Below, piece by piece: positions 12,831-25,100 of a stretch of 64,000 nucleotides of DNA. The position numbers and the translations under genes are program-made. The notes under the pieces were generated by a model. That model was not told the DNA's origin and searched no databases. It saw only the letters and a program-made list of their open reading frames with translations. This stretch comes from Hemicentrotus pulcherrimus (Eukaryota > Echinodermata > Echinoidea > Camarodonta > Strongylocentrotidae). Each line of letters starts with the position of its first letter. Position 1 is the first letter of the stretch. The stretch is taken from positions 111,219 to 175,218 of the forward strand of contig BEXV01000106.1 of assembly GCA_003118195.1 (NCBI GenBank), given 5' to 3'.

Positions 12831-14270
12831 TTTATTTATTTATTTATTTATTTCTAAGCTTTTGACAGGGTAGCCCATTCACCAACAAGTAGTGGTTCTT
12901 CCATGGGGCCCTGAACATATTTACATCGTTTATAACATTTATACAGAACAGTTACAAAAATAATACTCGTTTGCAAAATAAACATATATCATTAACCTAG
13001 TAAACAGTAATGGCAATAGGAAAATATAATTAAGTCACAATTATGTGAATAAGTCATGTAATTAATACAGAACATGCGTATGTTCGGCAGAGCCATTCAC
13101 AAATTACAACTTTGTTTAAACAATCTCTTAAATGAATTGACAGAGTGAGCCGTTCTCAACGAATTATTTAGCTTATTCCATTCAAATATGGAAGAAACAA
13201 TTGGGCTACACTTATAACAATCAGTGTGAAATCTAGGTACACGTAAACATCCACTGTCTATTTGCCTTGTATGATGCTCATGTACATCATTAGGATTGAT
13301 TAAGCCTACCTGAAGGTAAGAAGGTGCTAAGTTATGAACACATTTATTATCATCATAACACGACTTAACTTAAACCGCTTGTCTAGTGTCATCCATTTAA
13401 GACTTGTGAACAAATCAGCCGACGGTGTGTCATATGTCTTGTTCAATATTATTCTTGCGGCCCTCTTTTGAATTTTTGGCAGCTTAGTTGTATGAGAATG
13501 AAATCTGTTCGACCATACAACAGAGCAGTAATCTAATCGTGGCAACACTAGACTGTTATAAAGTAACTTTAAGGATTTTTGAGGCAAAAAAATCTTTGCT
13601 CTCTTTATCATGCCAATGTTTTTCTGGGTAAGTTTACTTACGTTTTCGATTTGTTTAGACCATTTCAATTCTTCATCTATCAAAAGTCCTAAGCATTTGG
13701 TGAATTGAACTCTTTTGATCAAATTGCCGTTTAATGAAATGGTGAAAGATTCAATTTTCTTGAGATTAGCAGGAGAGCCTATTACCATGACACACGTTTT
13801 TTCAGTGTTAAGAACAAGACGATTTTCTTTAATCCATGCCATGACTCTGTTTAATGCAACAGTTAATTTTCCTTCCACAACAGTTGCATCATTATCACCG
13901 ACGGTAAGTGTCGTATCGTCAGCATTATTATCTATGAAACCTTCAGGAGTACATTCAGGTAGACTATTAACATATATTGAAAATAAAAGGGGACCAAGAA
14001 TTGAACCTTGTGGCACACCTAATTTGATGGTTGATGGATGCGACTTGGCTCCTTTGAATTGGGTCACTTGTTGTCGATCCCCTAAATATGATTTGAACCA
14101 ATAAATAGTCCTATTACTACAACCTATACAAGCCCTTGAGTTTATGTTGCGAAAATATTTGCGATCGTGTAATATATCTAGAGTCCAAACACTAACATAT
14201 GAAATAAAAAACCTTCTTTGTTTTTGTGTTGCTTTGTTGCATACCTTGCATAATAAAGAATGATTTTGTC
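12831..14270 (-). mobile_element. 5'-truncated non-LTR retrotransposon with broken reverse transcriptase
   Basis: The minus strand encodes the later part of a LINE-type reverse transcriptase. Going 5' to 3' it shows a fingers-like WFKSYLGDRQQV, then GVPQGSILGPLLFSIYVNSLP, then the catalytic region NNADDTTL (canonical YADD, with the Tyr replaced by Asn), then WIKENRLVLNTEKT, LGLLIDEELKWSKQI and LYNSLVLPRLDYCSVVW. The longest frame ends at 13327, but the homologous protein continues with two frame changes (HNLAPSYLQ, then a stretch ending FEWNKLNNSLR and a stop near 13097). About 250 bp of 3' UTR follow, then a (TTTA)n-type tail at 12831-12853, the simple-repeat 3' end typical of CR1/L2/Rex-like elements. 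There is no endonuclease domain, so it is 5' truncated and dead. The exact clade cannot be settled by eye. The 5' boundary near 14270 is approximate. Confidence 0.85.
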
Positions 14271-14282
14271 CCCCCCCCCTAC

Positions 14283-14361
14283 ATACACACACCTCCGTAA
14301 GAAATCCCAGGAGGGACAAAGTCAATAAAACTACCACAGACTTGCCCAGGGCCTGTGCCAT
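14283..14361 (-). other. Signal-peptide-like coding segment, possible orphan first exon
   Basis: From an ATG at 14361 the minus strand reads MAQALGKSVVVLLTLSLLG and continues FLTEVCV: a basic residue, a hydrophobic core of about 13 residues, then polar residues, as in a secretory signal peptide. A donor-like GTATGT follows within 80 nt. The frame then runs through a G-run into the retrotransposon reverse transcriptase. It could be exon 1 of a secreted protein gene whose intron took the LINE insertion, or chance. Downstream exons were not found. Confidence 0.3.
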
Positions 14362-15181
14362 GCGGACAGCTTAGATAATACACCTCCTCATCATCTGATC
14401 AAGAATTTCCCGCCCCCACATTGCGTCGGTTAGTATTATAGACTTATTATGTTTTGCATCATGTACATAATGTCGCATCTCTGAAAATAATACATCTTTG
14501 AAGAAGAAAAAAACATCATTCTACGGAACATTTTTTTCATTATCATGATTACTTTGTACTACTTGCATCATAAAGAGAATACATTGCTTCAACAAGTTAT
14601 TGTGTTTTCATTAAAAAAAATAAACCATAATCTCCCGCTCCGCTGTCACATCTCATCTTCAGCACGTTAATACTGATTGCACTCATGTAAAATACATAAG
14701 ATTATCAATTCACACGAAAGATTGATGTGGGTGATTCCACATTTTGGATAGGAATAGCCTAAAAACCTGCTAAAATATGATTTGTTTTTCTTCTTCATTT
14801 CCAAGAAGATTTGAATAATGAAATACAAAAGTAGCGCATCATGACTGCAAATGAAGAGGGGAAGCATTATCTTCTTGGACTTGTTTTTAATTACGCAAAT
14901 TACCCCACTGTTGATAAGCAGCTTTCTCCCAAAGATGTGAACTGACCGATACTTCGTGAGGCATGTGAATTAGCAGATGCCTAATACAATGTATTTTACG
15001 TGAACGGCACGAGTATTTGACGTATTAACTGAAGACCTTAAACTTTTTGATAGAGTTATAGTACCATGCCTCTAAATTCTCTAAATATTCGTTTTTATGA
15101 ATCCCATTTCTTGTGTCTACACCGCTTTCACCCCACCCCCTCTCTTTTTATCTCTCCTCATTCTTACCATTTCCCTATTTA

Positions 15182-15201
15182 TCTGTCTGTCTGTCTCTCT
15201 T

Positions 15202-15261
<60 letters not shown>
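15182..15261 (+). repeat. Compound TCTG/TC/CA/CT microsatellite
   Basis: TCTG units pass into CT repeats, then (CA)n, then CT repeats again. All covering frames are low complexity. Confidence 0.95.
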
Positions 15262-15264
<3 letters not shown>

Positions 15265-18210
15265 TACCGAAACCAAGTTACGAAATCAAACTCATTATTC
15301 GAATCCAAAGCCGATGTACGAATATAAAATCTGAACTAAGGACTACATTTTTTTCTGGAACTTGCGACCGCGCTATGATCAGACTTTCAAAATAAAACAT
15401 CTATATCAAAATGGTTTAACTTTGTTTCTGTAATTGAATAAACTTTACGATCGAATAATGCACACTTCACTATTGTGTATTTAGTCATACTGAAGAAAGC
15501 CGACTTCCACACAACGACTAACAAGTGTTTTTTAACATGCGAATGCAGGCCTACAGTATTGTACCAGGTAGTAACCGCTCTGACCACTTCAAATATCTAT
15601 AGTTATACTCTTCAGCCTCCGCACATCAAGATGATTTGTTTTCTATTATACACTGGTCAAAGAAAACCTAAATTTGTCTTCTTGTTGAGAGTTGTTTCTT
15701 TGAAGCAATAAATCGCAGTCATATCACGCCTGTGATGCTTGAGATATCTTAGATCTGTTTACCGATGTGTGAACCCGTGTGTGAAGTACCTGGTAAACCA
15801 GTGACTAATGCATTGTGTTGTGTTATAATGCATGGACACGTACAGATAACACACAGTAAAAGACACACGATCAACGGAGAAGCTTTCTTGTGGTTTGCAG
15901 AAAAGAAATTTCGTGTTCAGAAATATGTCATGTTTGCGCAGTGTGTTTTTAGCGAAAAATCAATATGCCATTTCGATGTTTTATAATTACACATTCTGAA
16001 GATCGTAATGCAATGAAAATTGTTATGTAAATATTCGAAAGTAAAATGAACTATAGATATAATTGTTACATCGATTGTGACAAAGGAAAAACACAATACA
16101 TAATCATATATAAAAAAATAACATGTCTAGCACGGGAGGTATTGCCTTTCTTGAATAAACACAAACTAGTACCAACACGGAGAATAAGCAAACCACATAG
16201 GCAGTTTAGGGCGTGCTCTCTCCTGGATATTTTGAAAACGAATACAATTCAAATTGAAAATCTTATCCTTTTCAGATATTTATGATACATTCTTCGATAT
16301 CACTCAGACATTCGTAACAACAGGTTTATTGAGTATAGTATTCTGTGCATATAGCGCATACTGCATTACTTCTTGCGCTTTAATATTGCATTAAAATTAA
16401 TGTGAAAGTCCATAAAGGCAATTTTCATATAATATAGATTGAAGTAAAATCAGGTAGTCATATTATCCAAATTGCCGACGGAGGTACCAACATTTTTCAA
16501 TAAGCAAATCATATAAAAAAGTAGGTCATCAAATTTCTTCAATTTCACCATAATGGCTAGATGAATTCGCAATGTTCAAACAGGAAGTTGTAAAGGGAGA
16601 ATGTCATACCCCATAAATCCCTATATCAACGCCCATATACTACCCTTGAACCTATACTCCTGTAAACCTTCCGTTTGGTATTTTCTCTACGTTTCAACTT
16701 GGGCTAGGGTTCTCGAGAAATCCCAGGTGCTAAGCCACACGAGATACGATGCTGTCTCGAGAATTGAAATGAGAACGAAAATTTGGGATGCATTTCTTAT
16801 TATCCACCTTAATAAAAACAACGGAATGATACACCTGCTTTCGTTCTATTTTCTTCCTTCCTATTTGTCTTCCTTACACCGCTTGTAATCTTTAGTTCGT
16901 CTTCGTGATAGGTAGCATAGCCTTTTGAAGATTACAAGGAGAAGAAGAAATAGATAAAGAGGAAGAAAAAGAAGGAAACAAATCCTGTTAAACAATGAAA
17001 AAATGAGAAGCAATGAGAAGTACTGATTACTGCATTTCAACGTTCCAATGGCCAGATGCTCCGTTTTTTCAAACGTTCTTTCAGAGACTCATTTTATTGT
17101 TAAATGTCTGTAATATATGCTCACTCATGCAATGGTACGATTCCAATTGCATATCATCTTAAAAGGATTAATTTTTGTTTATGAAAGGCAGGTTTATATT
17201 TCAATATTTATTTGAAATTCTGAATTTCAAATAGTGTCCACTTTCTTTTCTTTTTTTTTGTTGCTGAGTTTATTTGATCTTTTCCATTGTATGTTCTGTA
17301 TTTGTTTGCGTTGTGTATGCGTATTTGTTATATGAGATATTATTATAATGATATTTTTTACAACCAAGTTTAAGCTTTTGTTTGTTCGTAGTTGATGTTT
17401 ATCTTCATGCGACGTTATCTCGTTCCATCTTAACATATCCTCTCACTCTCGGTCTGCGTTTATCATTGATGCGATCAGATGAAAAGACGGAGGGCCAATA
17501 AAAAGCTCAAATTCAGAATATAAATAGAGGAGAACATGTATGTTTAGCTTTCGAACGTTCTTGAAAGGGACAAGAGTCTCTCCTATGGGGGTCTCTTAAG
17601 GTTCGCTGTTGGTTGTTCAAATTTTCTCACGACCACTTGAGGGATTCGCATCAAGGAATGAATATAGAGCATTACCATAAGGTCAGGCACATAATAATGC
17701 ACCAAGTCTTTTGTTAAATAAATAATATAGATGTTTGATTACGGTATAAAATAAGAAATATTACTTTGAGACAGAATTGAGGTGAAATTAAGTTTCCCCA
17801 AAGACTCAATTTGGAGTAATAACACGGTCGCTATAATTATATCTCGAAAGATAACCTCAGGGGCAGTTGCATTCTCTATTGTGTGTCCCATAGAAATCAT
17901 GTTAGGATTACCTAATACATCATCCTCATGTTCTCACATTTCAGTACGTGACGCATGTGGCTATTGAAGTTGCCTTAGGTAAATTTCCTCGAAAGTAGAT
18001 GCGATCGTGTGTAATAAGAGTTAAACAAAAATTAAAAGATCTCTAATTCAACAAACTTGGAGAATGGGTGTAAGAGGATCAAAATAAAAAGGCTCGATAT
18101 GTCTTTGTTCAAATTACAAAACATTATAAGCTCCTGCAGGAGAACATGGTGTAGAGAGAACGTGCTCTAAGTATACAAATAAATATACAATGTAATCTAC
18201 TAGTAACAGA
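15262..18210. other. Anonymous AT-rich DNA
   Basis: Only short frames and a purine-rich patch near 16925-16985; nothing recognised. Confidence 0.55.
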
Positions 18211-18221
18211 GGCGGATCCAG

Positions 18222-18223
<2 letters not shown>

Positions 18224-18258
<35 letters not shown>
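18224..18258. repeat. (TA)n microsatellite after GGCGGATCCAGGG
   Basis: About 17 TA units follow GGCGGATCCAGGG, a motif seen inverted near 7070-7082. About 140 bp downstream, GGCTTCGCGCTCGCAG looks like part of the same older dispersed repeat. Confidence 0.85.
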
Positions 18259-18261
<3 letters not shown>

Positions 18262-18525
18262 CATAAATAATGTTCAGTTTACTAATTCAGAAATGACTCT
18301 GAATGGACAATAGAGCATGTTAAGTTTCAACATTCTTCGGGGCCCTTAAGTAGGGGCCAGATCCCACGCCGTCAAGGCTTCGCGCTCGCAGTTTCGTTTA
18401 TTGCTATGATTGCTATGAATATAATAACAAAGGTTAAGGTTGCTTTGCCAAATACAAACAAATAATTAAAGATCAGGATGTATAGATTGTTTGACTATGC
18501 CCTACACAAACGTATTATGAAATAA

Positions 18526-18556
18526 CCCCCCCCCCCCCTGGGTTTTTTTTTTTTTT
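18526..18556. repeat. C13 then T14 homopolymer pair
   Basis: C13 (18526-18538) is followed by TGGG and T14 (18543-18556), resembling the poly-G/poly-T junction at 7 kb. Lengths may not be accurate in the assembly. Confidence 0.85.
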
Positions 18557-19019
18557 AAACATTTCCTTTTTTGATATTCCCGTCATGTTGGATTACGGAA
18601 ATAATTTGAAACATGAAACGATGTTGTGCTTCTTGCTATTTTGCAATTTAAAAGACGCTGGTGAGTAGGTGCAGGGTTATTTTCTCATTTTATTATGTTC
18701 ACCTATATATATATATATACACATAATCCTTGTGGATGCTATATTTTGTACAGTCATGAAGTATTAGAAAATTGAATAATCCATTTGGAAATAATAAACG
18801 ATGACATTTTAAAACCAGTCTACAAAACAGGCTCGAGTTATATCATTCAGAATAAATAAAAGGTCAATACAGTCCTGTATAATAAAGAATGATACAGAAA
18901 AATCCTTCGTTAATCGAAAATAAGTAATGTATAATAATCAGCTAATATTTAGCTCGAAATATAGCTTCATGGAGATTTGTGTCAACTGTATGTTTAAATA
19001 TGAGGAAGGGATGAAATGA

Positions 19020-19175
19020 AGAAAAAAGATAGAAGCAAGATAGAAAGACAGGGAGAAAAAGATATAAAGAGTGTGTAATGAAAATGTAAGAAATGAAGAG
19101 TTGCGTAGAAATGAAGAGGAAGGTAGGCAGAGAATGAGAGGGGGAGAAAGAAAAGGGGGTAACGGAGAGATAGAG

Positions 19176-19212
<37 letters not shown>

Positions 19213-19303
19213 AAGAGTGGGAGAGACAAAGAAAGACGGACAGATAAAGGGCGAGAGAGGGTGTGTGTGTGTTTGTGTGTAAGTGTGAGGGAGGTTAGAG
19301 AGA

Positions 19304-19338
<35 letters not shown>
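19020..19338 (+). repeat. Purine-rich (GA)n tract
   Basis: About 320 bp almost free of pyrimidines, with pure (GA)n at its right end and a short (GT)n interruption near 19260-19280. Long mirror-like purine runs can form triplex DNA. The minus-strand 138-codon frame is Ser/Leu repeat only. Confidence 0.9.
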
Positions 19339-19341
<3 letters not shown>

Positions 19342-20163
19342 ATTGAGTCCTCTATCAAGGGTCCTGTGCTCTTGCTGCTCTCATAACTTAACTTCAGAAT
19401 GTCTGTGACCGGTGGTTTCTTCCTCTCTAAGTATCAAAGCTGTGTAAGCAACACCGGTAGCGAGTCATCATGCCATCATACTAATGACACTTGTTAAAGA
19501 AAAGACGGAGGTCTGGTAAAGATTATAAATCGTTTGTGAGTTTTTTTCTCAATCTTTCTGTCAGTTTGGAAGGACGACAGGGGAAATGTCTTCCTAAAAA
19601 GATTGTTCTAAATTACTCTCATATTCTAAATATGACACAAAAGCTGAAAAGTTTCGAACAAACATGGTAGTTCCACATTTGTATTCCGTGTGCAGTGCTT
19701 GTGAACCCCAGCAAGATTGGGACAAATTCTTTACATTTTGATCATTCAAAAACTTTACAATATTGTAACAAATCAGGGATTTGGTATGGGACGAAGGTTA
19801 AGCATGTTTTGTTGTGCGCACATATACGCGCATGCGCTATAATAATATGGGGCAACGTTGATTTAGCAATTCTCAAATTGAAGGAAAATTAGTATAAATT
19901 CCATATTTTAATCATGTTGGTCCAATTATCATGTTTCTGTTGGGGCTATTATTTCTATGATAGTTATCTAATCAAGTAAAATGGGTTGTCCTGAAGATTA
20001 TATCTGTTGATTTCATGGAATAAGCAGAAATGTTGTGTTACAGTCTTATTTTAGTAACGAGGACATAATTGTTCTTTTATACGGTTAAGTACAGGAAGAT
20101 TGTTAGGCTGCGGTAGGATTGTGTTTTAAGATATTAAGTTCCATTACACTGTATCCGATACAG

Positions 20164-20202
20164 GCCAGCCTCACCGAGGCTGGCCCTATGGGCTGTCCTA
20201 AT
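20164..20202 (+). mobile_element. Possible Helitron 3' terminus
   Basis: A 9-bp stem hairpin, GGCCAGCCT-CACCG-AGGCTGGCC (20168-20190 region), is followed 12 nt later by CTAA and then T. Helitrons end with a short hairpin about 10-12 nt before CTRR and insert between A and T. The matching 5' TC end was not identified, so this is only a candidate. Confidence 0.3.
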
Positions 20203-20661
20203 CTGCACTTGTGTTGAGATTATCCTGAATGTTGGTTGGTTCGCATTAAAGAATTTGGACATGCAACTGAACTACTCGTGGTTGGTCTGATTTCTTGGAG
20301 CAGTGAAACGGTAGACAATTATTAGATGAGGACCAGTGACATAGTGTTGACAAACGAATGATTGATTGCTCGAAGGATGTTCAATTGACTGTTGATGTGA
20401 ACAAGAAGCTATTTGGTGACCGATTGCAGTCGATGGACGATTGATTGGTGATACGCCCAGAGAGCAGTGAATTACACCAGACATCAAGCTAGGGCATATA
20501 TTTTGTCCAAACGGACGGAGAGCGCCTGGCCAGACACCGGCATCCTGACAAATACCGTGTCAGCCAAGGTGGCGAACCGTGCCCGCCACAATATATATTT
20601 ATATACTAAATACCGGTAATCACCTTTCCAAAGAGTTTCTCTCACGATATACTAGTATTAC

Positions 20662-21465
20662 CTGGGCCCCGTCTTACAGGGCTTTCACATAATACTCCGG
20701 GGCCCGTACGGCTAGTAAAAACAAACATTTTTGGAATTGTCGGACGGTGACCGGCCAAAAAGCCGGCTGCCGTAAAGTTCCGATGGGCGCCGGGACAGTT
20801 TTTTAAGCCGTACGGGAGCCGTGGTGGAGTTGGCTGCTCCGAATTCTCCCGGCGTTTTTATCCGACCGTAGACTGTAGAAAGCCCGTAAAGGGCCCGTAG
20901 GGCACCTTACGGGTTCCGTGCGGGCCCCTCATGATTTTGTTGGTTAAAGTCTCATGAAAAATCTTTACGGGCGCCTTGCGGTGCCCAAGGTTGCCTTACG
21001 TGTATCCTGCGGCTCCCTGACGGGCCCCTCAAGAGCCCCGGTGATATGCACAACACCGGGCGTCTGCCGTCCGGTGACTATTTGAAATGAATATTGCCCG
21101 TGCGGGCCCCTCACGGCGGCATCTGAAAATGTACAACGCAGCTTTAAATACAGGAGGTGCGGATGTCAGAGGACACAATAGTTCAATGTACCACACGGCA
21201 CCCGCCCAGGCGCCTTGAGGACCCCGGCCGGGCCTCGGCAAGGCACCTTCCGCGAGCCATGGGCGCAAATGCTCATCGGAGGGAGCCAATAAGCTTACCG
21301 GCCGGCACCCTGCCGGCACCTTTACGGGCGCCTTGCATGTCACTCGACCAATTTTCACCGGGCACCTCTCGGGCACTGCAGAATATGTGACCACACATGC
21401 CGTAGAAATTAATGATTATATATTGATTTGGATCGATCGTAACTCTTTGTAAGACGGGGGCCCAG
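20662..21465. mobile_element. GC-rich nonautonomous element with inverted termini
   Basis: The left end CTGGGCCCCGTCTTACA (20662-20678) is repeated inverted at the right end (21448-21465) with one extra base. The flanks are TATTA on the left and TATTT on the right, a possible short target duplication. The interior is far richer in G+C than the rest of the window and is built from variants of a CGGGCSCC motif (CGGGCCCCTCA, ACGGGCGCCTTGC, TGCCGGCACC and others). The open minus-strand frame at 21029-21394 only reflects the low stop frequency of GC-rich DNA. No transposase is visible. Confidence 0.65.
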
Positions 21466-21852
21466 TATTTAGCTTTGTTTTCAAAGCCTCTACTTTTTTC
21501 AACTAATGGGCAGGGATCATAATTACCATAATTACCATACTAATACTAAATACTAGATTTAAACGACCATTTCTCCTGATTTAATCTGACATTGATTAAT
21601 ACTATACGGGATAAAAACTGTCATTCGGTTGTGTGAGCTGCTAATGCTTCACATGGTTACATTTTGTTGAACGAGGAGCGGTACAGAGGAAACACAACTC
21701 ACGTCGATCTCTTTTAGACAACTCGTTTACATAGTCGATCAGACATGAGTATTTATTTATTCGCTTTATTTGTTGGCGGTCACTTTGTTTCAGAAGACGA
21801 AACTATTATTGTTTGTCAAAACTCATGTAACCCCTTTGTCTTTTCATTATTT

Positions 21853-22142
21853 AGAGGTGTAGTGGTCCAGTAGATAATTCTCCGGACTATGAACCACACG
21901 ATAAGAGGTTCGAATCTCTGTCGCAGCACTAACCTTTGGCAAGGCATTAATCTACATTAAATTTTGTCACACTCCACCCAGGTGAGATAAATGGGTACGT
22001 GGCAGGAATTAGTTCCTTGAAATGCTAGTGAGCTGTAATGGCAGTGTGCTGAACAAACGATAACTATAATGTAGCGGCAATGTGCCAGACACGAGTGCTA
22101 TACAAGACTCCACTACTAGTATTATTATTATTATTATCATTT
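21853..22142 (+). mobile_element. tRNA-derived SINE
   Basis: The head resembles a tRNA: an A-box-like GTAGTGGTCCAGTAG, then a B box GGTTCGAATCT at 21907-21917, spaced as in a pol III internal promoter. An unrelated body follows (GGCAAGGCATTAATCTACA, CCACCCAGGTGAGATAAATG, GTGGCAGGAATTAGTTCC), then AGTGCTATACAAGACT and an (ATT)n tail at 22119-22140. The degenerate tRNA arms argue against a working tRNA gene. Transcription would be by RNA polymerase III, with mobilisation by a partner LINE. It sits about 390 bp after the GC-rich element. Confidence 0.75.
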
Positions 22143-25100
22143 TAAGAATCGTCTTCTTGCTTTAGGCCGTAACGTAGCCTATGTACTATTGATGCCCACC
22201 CCTATCCCGACAAGGATACCTCCGTTTGAGAGGATAAGAGCTGTCCAATGAGGAGAGTTTTGCCAATAACATCTGGGCCAGAAAATCTAGAGAACTCCAC
22301 TTTGCCTTGCAAATGAGATGTTTGTAGAGCTCCCAAAATGTAAGAGGGTCGTCATGCATATAGGAGCCCCGCGGCCTCGGCACCATTTCTATCTCTCTCC
22401 CTAGATAAGAACACTGTGATGAATGTAAGTTAAGGTGTGTCAAGTATCACCATGTTAGAACCTTGTTGCTCTAGTGTAACATAGGGCCCAGTGGCTCAAG
22501 TGCACTGCCACATTATTGAGTAGCTTGAATGCATTGTGGAGGCGATGGAAATGTTCTCAAGTGTAGGGATACATGCATCTGTAAAATTGAGTGTGTCTAT
22601 GCCATCTTATGTTTCTCCACATTCGCGCAGTCTTATACTGTGTGAGATCTACTCCGTATATACAGTGACTTGTCATTCCGATTCGCATGCGGCCTAAGAT
22701 GGCGTAACATTTTTACGCTCCCCGATGTAGTATCAATCAGGGAGAATAAAAACTCGTATAGACGTATCATATGCGACATTCCTCATCACCTAATATTCAA
22801 GAGTATTCTTGTCTTAACGGTGTTTCAAAAAAAAGAGGAAGAAGTAAAGGTCAGAAATGTCGGAAATATTTTTATAGCTATGTCTGTGATTAATTACAAT
22901 GTTATTATGATTTACTGGTTTTCATATAGATTCATCGATAGATTGTTGTACTTTTTTCTGAACTGATCGACTATTAAAAGAATAGCACGACATACCACGC
23001 TTCTTATACAAGTTCTAAAACACGTTTTTACAGGATTCTAAACTACAAATTAACGGCTTTTATGTCGTTTACCTTTTCATTAGGTGTTCTTTTTTTAAAC
23101 CAAAGTTCCTTCGAATTCAAATTTTATTCGGTAAAGTCTCCACTTAAAACTCTTCAGAATCCACTACCGGGCATGCATCGGCCTGCCTGGTTTTGCCGAA
23201 TGTATAATGATTATAGTCTCTTTACATCAAGCGCACTTTGACGTAATAAAATCTTACCCTGGTATTTTCTGCTTTACCACTTACAGTCAAATACACTAAC
23301 CACAACATATCCCTCGAACTGATTGACTCGTGTTTTGAGTTGGACAAAATCTTTAAAGATACCCATCGACCCCATGACATGGCAGTCGATTTGAAGTGCG
23401 CCATCTCTTGACAAGTAAAATACTTGTTCATACTTTGGCTCCGCCAATAGGCGGACTAAGGGTAAGTTATTATAGGTAGCGGTGCTTATATGAGTTATTA
23501 ATAAAGCAAACATGAAATCGGAACAAGTGCCATGACTGGAAATTTTGTAGAAACCTAACTCACTACTCTCTCTGTAAGTCTGTTTTGCAAAATTACGTTG
23601 TGCTTGTAAGTGAAGTAGTAGATCCATTTGATCTAGATATGTATATATTTTTTGTAAATAGTTTAATGTTAACAAATGCTTTTTGTAACTTTTGCATCAC
23701 TTTGTGTAATTATTCTTTATTAGGGAGATACAGAGAGAGATTAATGAGTTTAAGGCTTGCATAAAATAAAGCTAATGTACGTAAACTGTTCGGTAGCATC
23801 CCCTATGTTGTACGCAGATGTACAATTCTCGGCATAGAGACAACCACGGCGACAATCAAAACAACAGTTAAAAATCGTCAAGAAAGCTTGAAACCATGCT
23901 TAATGAAAGGAGATATACGGACCAAAGAACTTGTGATACTTGACATGTTATCCTGAGACACTTTCCGAGCCCCAAAGGCATAATAGTCGTTGACAGATTC
24001 CAGGCTGTACAACCATCCATATAGAACTCGACTATAGTGGCGACAGGTTGGTTGAGAGGGAAATCTTCGGCAAGAGAAACTTTATGAAAAGGAGATTTGA
24101 CAAGCTCCGGGCGAGACAAAAGTACATTGGTAGGTAATTAGATGAAGACCAGGGGCGTAGCATGGGTTGAGCCGTCGAAGGGTGCTGTTTTAGGTGATAT
24201 ATAATGTCTAACTTGATGGAAGAAAAACCAGATAACATGGCTATCGAGTAAAGTAAGGCTTTGGGAGGGGTCGTATAATTTTCTATTTACATTGCCCTCT
24301 CTCTTTCGCAATTCATTTTATTGACACTTGCCCCATGTCCCCAGTAGCGTCTAAACGGTGGAGTAAGAGGACACGGAGTTGGAGGAACTAGAAGTATGCA
24401 GAAATGGTTCGAGAACAGAACAGAGACAAATTCTAGCAGTATATAAGCAAACAATCGGAAACGTAACCAACAGGGTTTTGATGATATGGGCCTAAATACT
24501 GAGTTCTAAATGCATTGAAGAATGTAGGAAACGATATCAGAATGCAATTACCACGAGAGCAACTACTTCAATAATACTTTCAATAAATCAACTTGAAGCA
24601 ATTTCAAATGCTTTTTTTTGTTATTAAATCGAAACATGACAATGAAATACGTAATCCGAATATGATTTCTACGGGACATATTGTATATGGTATCGAAATT
24701 GCCAATAAGTTGATTTTTTTCGAAAATGAATGCGATCGTGCTAATAGGAGGTTCAGACAATTTATGTTCGCCGGACACATGCATATAAAAGCGTAAATCA
24801 AAATCAGTCGTTGCGGAATATAGGGCCGTAGACGTAAAGGCACAATTTCGACGGATGCTGACGTGTCTTAAATTATGTTTAAAATGTACTGATTAATATC
24901 AAAAAATACAAATAAGCCAACTTGCTGCCTGAAAATGAGGTGCCCGGAAATTGGTAATTCAAAAATTATTAGGGGCTCCAGCAACATACCCCTCCTCATA
25001 TATCAAGATATATAATACCCAAAGCAAGTAACATTGTCCTAGAAGATGTTTTTTGTTGATCGAGGATAAATTACTACAAAACAAAAGTTTAACTGTTTGA

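Noticed and set aside
13715..14104. 129-codon plus-strand frame
   Set aside because: Antisense shadow of the LINE reverse transcriptase.
18942..19358. 138-codon Ser/Leu-rich frame
   Set aside because: Translation of a GA/CT simple repeat; the same applies to the frames at 15066, 45809, 46224, 48736, 51095, 51207, 53393 and 53417.
21029..21394. 121-codon minus-strand frame in GC-rich DNA
   Set aside because: Few stops are expected in GC-rich repeat sequence; it lies wholly inside the TIR-bounded element and has no domain.
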